Of a DNA stretch of 12,089 nucleotides, positions 6,742 through 12,089 are shown piece by piece; the first letter of the stretch is position 1; each line of letters starts with the position of its first letter. This stretch comes from Fusobacteriaceae bacterium (GTDB lineage: Bacteria; Fusobacteriota; Fusobacteriia; Fusobacteriales; Fusobacteriaceae). Position numbers and translations under genes: made by a program. The notes beneath the pieces are model-generated. The model was not told the origin of the DNA and made no database searches. It saw nothing but the letters and a program-made list of their open reading frames with translations. The stretch is taken from the NCBI GenBank assembly GCA_016938425.1, contig JAFGUR010000230.1:1-12089 (forward strand), written 5' to 3'.

Positions 6742-6750
6742 GAGGAAACG

Positions 6751-7875
6751 TTGGCTAAAAAATGTAGTGGTTGTGGAATAGAGTTACAAAGTGAAGATAA
6801 AAATTTACCAGGATATTTACCTGAAAATAAAATCAAAGAAAAAGATGCAATTTGTCAAAGATGTTTTAAAATAAGCAATTATGGAGCTTATTTACCAATA
6901 GATTTAAATGATAAAGATTATAAAAATGAAGTTTTAAAAGTGCTAAAAAAAATGGATGTAGTTGTAGTAGTTGTAGATTTAATAGATTTTGAGGGTTCTT
7001 TTGATAAAGAATTAATTTCATTAATTTGGAATAAAAAAATTATTCTAGCAGTAAATAAAATAGATTTAGTTCCTGGAGAGAAACATCCTGCAGAAATAAC
7101 AAATTGGCTTATGGGAAGATTATTTTTATCAAAGATAAAACCTCTTGATATAGCAATTATGTCTGTTAAAGATATGTATGGAGTAAATGGAATAATAAGA
7201 AAACTTAGACATTTTTTGCCTAATGGTGGAGATGCTGCAGTAATCGGAGCAACAAATGTAGGAAAATCTAGCTTAATTAATGGAATTATGAAAGATAAAA
7301 AAGTAACAGTTTCTAAATATCCCGGAACAACTTTAAAAACTGTTAAATTTGGAATTCCTAAAACAAAAATTAATATATATGATACTCCAGGAATAATTCC
7401 GAAAGGAAGAATTTCTGATATGGTTTGTGAGGACTGTAATTTAAAAATTGTTCCATCTGGTGAAATATCGAGAAAAACATTTAAACTTAAAAAAGATAGA
7501 GTAATTTCAATGGGTGGTTTAGCTTGGTTAAAAATACTTACTGAATATGAAGTTAGTCCAATATTTACTTTATATGCTTCTAAGGAAGTTATATTCCATG
7601 AAACAAACGAAGAAAAAATGAAAGAGTTGATTTCAGAAAAAACACAAGAATTTTTAAAACCACCATGCGAAAAATGTAGTGATGATTATTATAATAGAGA
7701 ATGGAAAAAAGAAATTCACGAAATAGAAGAAAATCAAGAATTAGTATTTAAAGGATTAGGATGGTTAACAGTAAAAAGAGGGCCTTTAATGGTAGAAGTA
7801 AATGTACCAAAAGATGCTGAAATAATTATTAGAGATGCATTTATAGAACCTAAAAGAGAAGTTATTGATTATTAG
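6751..7875 (+). CDS. yqeH: Ribosome-biogenesis GTPase YqeH (circularly permuted)
   Basis: YqeH is a GTPase needed for assembly of the 30S ribosomal subunit. The 374 residues begin with a zinc-finger set C5/C8 and C35/C38. They continue with a circularly permuted G domain: G4 NKID at 102-105, G5-like SVK at 138-140, then G1 GATNVGKSS (166-174), G2 PGTT (191-194) and G3 DTPG (211-214). The C-terminal part ends in the family pattern GLGWLTV (336-342). Two extra CxxC pairs, CEDC (226-229) and CEKC (306-309), may form a second metal site. The start is TTG at 6751; the AGGAGG at 6740-6745 overlaps the hslV stop, and this start is needed to include the first cysteine pair. Confidence 0.93.
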   Translation: MAKKCSGCGIELQSEDKNLPGYLPENKIKEKDAICQRCFKISNYGAYLPIDLNDKDYKNEVLKVLKKMDVVVVVVDLIDFEGSFDKELISLIWNKKIILAVNKIDLVPGEKHPAEITNWLMGRLFLSKIKPLDIAIMSVKDMYGVNGIIRKLRHFLPNGGDAAVIGATNVGKSSLINGIMKDKKVTVSKYPGTTLKTVKFGIPKTKINIYDTPGIIPKGRISDMVCEDCNLKIVPSGEISRKTFKLKKDRVISMGGLAWLKILTEYEVSPIFTLYASKEVIFHETNEEKMKELISEKTQEFLKPPCEKCSDDYYNREWKKEIHEIEENQELVFKGLGWLTVKRGPLMVEVNVPKDAEIIIRDAFIEPKREVIDY

Positions 7876-7941
7876 GTATAGAAAAAAAATAAATTTTATG
7901 TTAGTATAGAAAATATGATGATGTTAATTTAGGAGGCAAAA

Positions 7942-8604
7942 ATGAAGAAATTATTAATTTTTTTAATGTTTATATTAACAACAGTGTCGGCTTTTTCTGC
8001 AACATATAAAGCACCTTCAGAAAAATATGATTTTAGTTCGTGGAAGTATGAGACACCTAAAGGCTCAGATATTAAAAATTTATCAAATTACAAAAATAAA
8101 TATTTTAATTTAGGTGAAGAAGGAGATATAGTTTTTGCTATCAATCCTAAAACAGACGGAGTAGATAGAAATAAAAACTTATTAAGAAATAGCAATACAT
8201 GGTATATTGATTATGACCATACACTATCTTTAAATATGAAAGTTGAAGTTTCAGTAGGTTCTTATGAGATGAATATAGCAGAAATAATAGGAATTGATGA
8301 CTCCAATAAAGATGTTGCTCCTTTAGTTAAAATAGTAGCTAAAGATAATAATTTATATGCTAGTGTAAAAAATTCAAAAGGTACAAATGAGTACACACAA
8401 ATAAAAGAAGAAATAGGTCAAAAGTATTTTACTTTAAAATTGAAAGTTGAAGATAAGAAAGTTATTGTTTATGTTGATGGGAAAGAAGTTTTAGAGAAGG
8501 ATGTTTCTTTTTGGGAATATAAAAATTCTTTTAGATTTGGAGCATATCCACAAACAAATTATGGACAATATAAAGTTTATGTAAATAGTTTTTCAGCATA
8601 TTAG
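7942..8604 (+). CDS. Secreted PL7/alginate-lyase-2-like jelly-roll protein, altered active site
   Basis: This 220-residue protein has a signal peptide of about 20 residues (core LLIFLMFILTTVSAFSA) without a lipobox. The rest follows the layout of polysaccharide lyase family 7: WKYETPKGSD near 35, KYFNLGEEGDIVFAINP (53-69), LLRNSNTWYI (80-89) where PL7 has its RxELR motif, AEIIGI (113-118) where it has QIH(G), and SFRFGAYPQ (196-204) where it has YFKxGxYxQ. The last motif keeps Y202 and Q204, but the QIH glutamine and histidine appear as glutamate and isoleucine. It may be an altered lyase or a glycan-binding lectin. The fold assignment comes from motif order only. TAGGAGG precedes the ATG. 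The 66-base gap after yqeH shows no clear terminator, and I see no convincing promoter. Confidence 0.7.
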   Translation: MKKLLIFLMFILTTVSAFSATYKAPSEKYDFSSWKYETPKGSDIKNLSNYKNKYFNLGEEGDIVFAINPKTDGVDRNKNLLRNSNTWYIDYDHTLSLNMKVEVSVGSYEMNIAEIIGIDDSNKDVAPLVKIVAKDNNLYASVKNSKGTNEYTQIKEEIGQKYFTLKLKVEDKKVIVYVDGKEVLEKDVSFWEYKNSFRFGAYPQTNYGQYKVYVNSFSAY

Positions 8605-8613
8605 GTGAAAAAA

Positions 8614-8997
8614 ATGATGAAAAAAATACATCATATTGCAATAATTACAGGCAATTACGAAAAATCAAAAGATTTCTATATCAATAAACTGGGATTAGAA
8701 ATAATAAGAGAAGAATATAGAGAAACTAGAAAATCATATAAATTAGATTTAGCATTAAATGGTGAGTATATAATAGAATTATTTTCTTTTGAAAATCCTC
8801 CTGAAAGAGTGAGCAACCCAGAAGCTAAAGGATTAAGGCATTTATGTTTTGAAGTTGACGATTTGGGAAAAGAAAGAGAAAGATTAAATTTATTAGGTCT
8901 AAATTGCGAGGAAATTAGAGTGGACGAATATACAAATAAAAAATTTTTCTTTTGTAAAGATCCAGATAATCTTCCAATTGAATTTTATGAAGAGTGA
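8614..8997 (+). CDS. gloA2: VOC metalloenzyme of the YaeR/GloA2 family
   Basis: This small glyoxalase/bleomycin-resistance-fold protein strongly resembles E. coli YaeR: HHIAIITGNYEKSKDFY, DLALNGEYIIELFSFENPPE, GLRHLCFEVDD and DPDNLPIEFYE. Expected metal ligands are H7, E55, H76 and E123 (127-residue version). The family's substrate is not established; lactoylglutathione lyase activity is commonly annotated but unproven. The frame is open from a GTG at 8605, directly after the stop of the previous gene. I chose the ATG at 8614 because AGGTG (8603-8607) lies six bases before it and because homologs begin just before the HHIA motif; the ATG at 8617 is also possible. It is probably co-translated with the secreted protein. 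A terminator follows. Confidence 0.9.
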   Translation: MMKKIHHIAIITGNYEKSKDFYINKLGLEIIREEYRETRKSYKLDLALNGEYIIELFSFENPPERVSNPEAKGLRHLCFEVDDLGKERERLNLLGLNCEEIRVDEYTNKKFFFCKDPDNLPIEFYEE

Positions 8998-9005
8998 TGT
9001 TTAGT

Positions 9006-9041
9006 AAAAATGAAGTTTTCTACTTCATTTTTTGCTTTTTT
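9006..9041 (+). terminator. Rho-independent terminator after the VOC gene
   Basis: AAAAATGAAGT (9006-9016) pairs perfectly with ACTTCATTTTT (9022-9032) across a 5-base loop, and a T-rich tail runs to 9041. The A/T-flanked stem could also work on the minus strand, but no minus-strand gene is near. Confidence 0.8.
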
Positions 9042-9067
9042 GAAATATTAGTGATAAAATATATCAT
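9040..9067 (+). promoter_or_regulatory. Predicted promoter of the methyltransferase gene
   Basis: TTGAAA (9040-9045), a 16-base spacer and TATCAT (9062-9067) sit directly after the terminator and about 20 bases before the start codon. The box matches are good (5/6 each), in an AT-rich background. Confidence 0.5.
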
Positions 9068-9088
9068 ATAAAAAAATTAAGGAGAAAC

Positions 9089-10234
9089 ATGGAATATATA
9101 GAAATTTTAAAAGAAAATTTGATGAAAAACCAATTTATAGAAATAGTTATTAGTGGGAAATTAAATAGTGAAGTAGTTTTTAATAAAGTGGGGGTAAAAC
9201 CATTTTTGAAAGACAATAAACTTAATCTTCAATTTTCATATATTTATGATAAAAAGACTATGCATGAAAATATTGAGGTAGAAGATTTATATAAAAAACT
9301 AAATAAAGAGTTTTCAAATTTTAAGCAAATGATAATTTTTACAGTTGAGAATGATTATCAAATTTTAAGAAATAAAAAGGGAATAAAAATAATAAAACAA
9401 AAACCTACAAAAAAGATAAATAGTTTAGAGCATAATAGAAAGAAAAATTATATAATAGAAGAAAATAAGCCTTGTAAATTTTTAGAAATTTTAGGTGTAA
9501 TGAATGAGAATGGGAAAGTTTATAAAGATAAGTATGATAAGTTTAGACAAATTAATAAATATTTAGAGTTTATAAGGGATATTAAAGATGAAATAACTAG
9601 AAAAGAAAAAATTAGAATAGTAGATTTTGGTTCTGGGAAAGCATATTTGACATTCTCTTTATATTATTATATTGTTGAGATTTTAGGGGTAGAAGCTGAA
9701 ATTACTGGAATTGATTTGAAAGAAGATGTTGTTAAATTTTGTAATGAAACAGCAAAAAAATTGTCATATAAAAAATTAAGCTTTTTATGTGGAGATATAA
9801 AAACATTTGATAATTTTGAAGGAATAGATATGATTGTAACTTTACACGCGTGTGATATAGCAACAGATATGGCTATTGCTCATGGAATAAAATGGAAAAG
9901 TAGAATAATCATGGTTGTTCCATGTTGTCAGCATGAAATTTTTGGACAAATAAAAAATGAAAGTATGAGTCCATTATTAAAACATGGGATACTGAAAGAA
10001 AGATTATCAAGTTTAGTTACAGATTCAGTACGTGGAAATATATTAGAAATTTTAGGATATTCCGTTCAATTTGTTGAATTTATAGATATGGAGCATACAC
10101 CGAAAAATATAATGATAAGGGCAATTTATAATGGAAAAAGAAATGAGAAAGCTTTAAGAGAATTCCAAATATTTAAAGAATTTTGGAATATCAACCCTTA
10201 TTTAGAAAATGCTATGAAGGAAGAATTAAAATAA
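9089..10234 (+). CDS. Class I SAM-dependent methyltransferase, Methyltransf_32 type
   Basis: This is a 381-residue Rossmann-fold methyltransferase of unknown substrate. Residues 1-170 form a non-catalytic N-terminal region ending in the family-typical KYDKFRQINKYLEFI (148-162). Motif I is VDFGSGKAYLT (178-188), GIDL (207-210) gives the acidic residue that binds the SAM ribose, GDI (235-237) follows, TLHACDIATDMAI (251-263) is motif IV-like, and VPCCQHE (277-283) is a hallmark of this group. These features fit the Methyltransf_32 family (eukaryotic METTL25/GSTCD-like proteins), where RNA or protein targets have been proposed but bacterial substrates are, to my knowledge, undefined. The start follows AAGGAG. 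It is 21 bases upstream of the lipoprotein gene and probably shares its transcript. Confidence 0.82.
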   Translation: MEYIEILKENLMKNQFIEIVISGKLNSEVVFNKVGVKPFLKDNKLNLQFSYIYDKKTMHENIEVEDLYKKLNKEFSNFKQMIIFTVENDYQILRNKKGIKIIKQKPTKKINSLEHNRKKNYIIEENKPCKFLEILGVMNENGKVYKDKYDKFRQINKYLEFIRDIKDEITRKEKIRIVDFGSGKAYLTFSLYYYIVEILGVEAEITGIDLKEDVVKFCNETAKKLSYKKLSFLCGDIKTFDNFEGIDMIVTLHACDIATDMAIAHGIKWKSRIIMVVPCCQHEIFGQIKNESMSPLLKHGILKERLSSLVTDSVRGNILEILGYSVQFVEFIDMEHTPKNIMIRAIYNGKRNEKALREFQIFKEFWNINPYLENAMKEELK

Positions 10235-10255
10235 ACTAACTTTGAGGGAGACTAT

Positions 10256-11068
10256 ATGAAAAAAACTTTTCTTTTGTTATTAATTTTAGTTTTAGTTACT
10301 GGTTGTGCAGAGAAAAAAAGATTGATACAGAAAACTCAAATAGGAACTCCACCAGTAAGATTGGCAATACTTCCATCAACAAATCAGACAAATGATATAT
10401 TAGGTGGAATAGTTCTTAGAAATGTAACTTATAAGAGATTTCAAGAACAAAATAGAAATTATGATATTCAAGATATTACTCAAACAGATGATTTTTTAAT
10501 AAGTCAGGGAATTACAGATGGGAATTTGTTAAAACTATTTACACCAACGGAGCTGTGCCAAATTTTACATGTTGATGGGCTTCTTTTTATCGATATTTAT
10601 GAGATGGGAATGAAAACATTACCATTTTATCATTCACGTTATATTGATACACAATATAGAATGTATAATTTTTCAAAGTTAGTTTGGCAAAAGCCTATAA
10701 AGATAGCAAATAGATATGTAGATGTTGCTGGCGGTATTAAAGCTATAGATAATCTTGCTAATGGCAAATATGAAAGTCTTATTGAAAATTCTTTAACTAG
10801 TGTAGGAGTCCAACAAATAATAAAATTGGGAACAGCAACATTTTTTGAGCATGAGTTAAAACCCGAAATGACAATGGTTGTAGATGATTTGATTGGAAGT
10901 ATTCCTTATGGAAATAAAGGTAGCGTGGAAGAAATTAAGAGGGTAGAAGAGATTTTAAAAGTTTTAGATAGCAAAAAGGAAAAGGGAGAAAAAATCTCTT
11001 TAGGTGATGAAGAAGTGGTAGAAGAGTATGAAATCAAAGTAAATTCGCAAGGAGTAAATTTTTTCTAG
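10256..11068 (+). CDS. GNA1162/DUF799-type lipoprotein
   Basis: This is a predicted lipoprotein: a lysine-rich start, a leucine core and the lipobox LVTGC with C17 as the lipidated residue. Residues ~30-200 follow the GNA1162 (DUF799) pattern: PVRLAILPSTNQTNDILGG, DFLISQGITDG, TPTELCQILHVDGLLFIDIYE and a later strand region ending near KLVWQKPIKI. GNA1162 of Neisseria adopts a fold like the TolB N-terminal domain and is thought to take part in an outer-membrane complex, often encoded with CsgG-like and DUF4810 lipoproteins. Those partners are absent next to it here. A charged tail of about 55 residues (from about 212) extends beyond the usual length. GAGGGAG at 10243-10249 sets the start. The terminator begins inside its stop codon. 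Confidence 0.78.
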   Translation: MKKTFLLLLILVLVTGCAEKKRLIQKTQIGTPPVRLAILPSTNQTNDILGGIVLRNVTYKRFQEQNRNYDIQDITQTDDFLISQGITDGNLLKLFTPTELCQILHVDGLLFIDIYEMGMKTLPFYHSRYIDTQYRMYNFSKLVWQKPIKIANRYVDVAGGIKAIDNLANGKYESLIENSLTSVGVQQIIKLGTATFFEHELKPEMTMVVDDLIGSIPYGNKGSVEEIKRVEEILKVLDSKKEKGEKISLGDEEVVEEYEIKVNSQGVNFF

Positions 11069-11092
11069 GTAGTATAAATTACTACCTTTTTT
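11067..11092 (+). terminator. Rho-independent terminator after the lipoprotein gene
   Basis: AGGTAGTA (11067-11074) pairs exactly with TACTACCT (11080-11087) over a 5-base loop, followed by a run of T (11087-11092). The stem starts on the second base of the lipoprotein stop codon. Confidence 0.85.
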
Positions 11093-11093
11093 C

Positions 11094-11122
11094 TTGTATT
11101 TACTTAAAAAATAGTATATGAT
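11094..11122 (+). promoter_or_regulatory. Predicted promoter of the MFS gene
   Basis: TTGTAT (11094-11099), a 17-base spacer and TATGAT (11117-11122) lie immediately behind the terminator, placing the start near 11129, about 15 bases before the ATG. Confidence 0.55.
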
Positions 11123-11143
11123 TATATATACTGAGGTGATAAA

Positions 11144-12089
11144 ATGAGCATTACAGAAAGTTTTCCAGCATTGAAATATAAAAATTTTAGATATTTTATA
11201 AGTGGACAAGGGATATCGTTAATAGGAACTTGGATGCAAAGAGTAGCACAGCAATGGGTTATATATGAAATGACAAAATCACCAGTAATACTGGGATTAA
11301 TAGGAGTTTTTCAGTATACACCTATGTTACTTTTATCTTTATTTTCAGGTTCAATTATAAATAGGTTTCCTAAAAAGAAATTTTTAGTTACAATGCAAAT
11401 ATTACAAGCTGTTCAAGCCTTAATTCTTTCTTTTCTAATTTGGACTAATTTAGCAAAACCATGGCATATTTTACTAATGGCAGGAATATTAGGAACAATA
11501 AATGCCTTTGATATGCCAGCAAGACAATCTTTTTTTATGGATTTAGTTGGGAAAGACTCCTTACATAGCGCTATAGCGCTTAACTCTACAATAGTTAATA
11601 TAGGGAAAATAGTAGGGCCTGCTATAGGAGGGATTTTCTTAGCAAACTATGGAGCTACAATTTGTTTTTTGTTTAATGGATTAAGTTTTATTGGAGTGAT
11701 TTATGGATTAATTAAAATAGAAAATATTAAAGATTATAAAAAAGATAATAGAAAAAATATATTGAAGGAAACATATGAAGGATTAAAATATATAAAAAAT
11801 CAATCTAAAATAATGGGAGCCTTAGTATCTTTATTTGTTATTTCAACAATAGCAATGAATAATGAAGTTGTTTTACCTGTTTTAGCAAGAGAAACTTTAA
11901 ATTTAGGCTCAAAAGGTTTTAGTATGCTATACAGTGCCCTTGGATTTGGCTCTTTAATAGGAGCATTAAGAAATGCAAGTAGAAAAAATGCAAATTTAAG
12001 TTTAAAAACATTATTTAATTCTGGAATTATAATTGGATTAGCCTTGCTAAGCTTATCTTTTTCAAAATCATTAATTTTGAGTTTAGTTA
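11144..12089 (+). CDS. MFS_3-type major facilitator exporter (partial, runs off window)
   Basis: The frame is open from the ATG at 11144 (GAGGTGAT at 11133-11140) to the window end, giving 315 residues of an incomplete protein; MFS_3 members are about 400-420 long. The N-terminus FPALKYKNFRYFISGQGISL and GTWMQRVAQQWVIYEMTKSP is typical of the MFS_3/EntS-like group of 12-helix proton-driven exporters. The loop between helices 2 and 3 carries a diverged motif A (GSIINRFPKKKF). Further typical runs are NAFDMPARQSFFMDLVG and GKIVGPAIGG. The substrate (siderophore, macrolide or other drug) cannot be told from sequence. It appears to be a separate transcription unit. Confidence 0.85.
   Translation, partial: MSITESFPALKYKNFRYFISGQGISLIGTWMQRVAQQWVIYEMTKSPVILGLIGVFQYTPMLLLSLFSGSIINRFPKKKFLVTMQILQAVQALILSFLIWTNLAKPWHILLMAGILGTINAFDMPARQSFFMDLVGKDSLHSAIALNSTIVNIGKIVGPAIGGIFLANYGATICFLFNGLSFIGVIYGLIKIENIKDYKKDNRKNILKETYEGLKYIKNQSKIMGALVSLFVISTIAMNNEVVLPVLARETLNLGSKGFSMLYSALGFGSLIGALRNASRKNANLSLKTLFNSGIIIGLALLSLSFSKSLILSLV

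Noticed and set aside
11000..11209. Minus-strand 69-residue frame across the lipoprotein end and MFS start
   Set aside because: It spans a terminator and a promoter of plus-strand genes and has no ribosome site or family features.
11567..11580. Perfect 14-bp palindrome AGCGCTATAGCGCT inside the MFS gene
   Set aside because: It is striking in such AT-rich DNA, but it encodes an in-frame S-A-I-A-L run in a conserved region and lies far from any promoter, so it is most likely incidental.

Overview
The window is AT-rich chromosomal DNA (GC roughly in the high twenties percent by eye) with strong AGGAGG ribosome sites, tight gene spacing and a mix of Gram-positive-like gene order and diderm features (periplasmic ModA, a GNA1162-type lipoprotein). 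Protein style and codon use fit a Fusobacterium, probably close to F. nucleatum. That assignment is inference from recall, not a database match.

Layout. Positions 19-2513 (minus strand) hold a complete molybdate ABC importer operon, modA-modB-modC. Facing it on the plus strand (3022-3927) is a one-component regulator that joins an excisionase-type helix-turn-helix to a periplasmic-binding-protein-like sensor domain, the natural candidate for controlling modABC. The 508-base gap between them carries divergent promoters, a candidate operator, a tandem-repeat leader for modA, and a ~280-bp GC-richer, highly foldable element with imperfect 29-bp terminal inverted repeats and a 15-bp exact direct repeat at its ends. 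The element lies between the regulator's promoter and its ribosome site.

Positions 4030-7875 hold a housekeeping operon: trmFO (tRNA m5U54 methylation), a XerC/CodV-type tyrosine recombinase, hslV (peptidase of the HslUV protease) and a YqeH-type circularly permuted GTPase. The first three genes keep the Bacillus trmFO-codV-clpQ order, but the ATPase partner hslU/clpY is missing from its usual place and yqeH is there instead. Stop codons and ribosome sites overlap (TAGGAGG) at two junctions, suggesting coupled translation.

Positions 7942-8997 encode a secreted beta-jelly-roll protein resembling polysaccharide lyase family 7 but with an altered active site, then a YaeR/GloA2-type VOC protein, closed by a rho-independent terminator. 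Positions 9089-11068 encode a Methyltransf_32-type SAM methyltransferase and a GNA1162/DUF799-type lipoprotein, again closed by a terminator. From 11144 an MFS_3-type drug or siderophore exporter begins and runs off the window end.

The strongest leads are the foldable repeat element in the regulator's leader, the regulator itself, hslV without hslU and with a Bacillus-like N-terminal extension, and the degenerate PL7-like secreted protein. I see no CRISPR array, phage, rRNA or tRNA.
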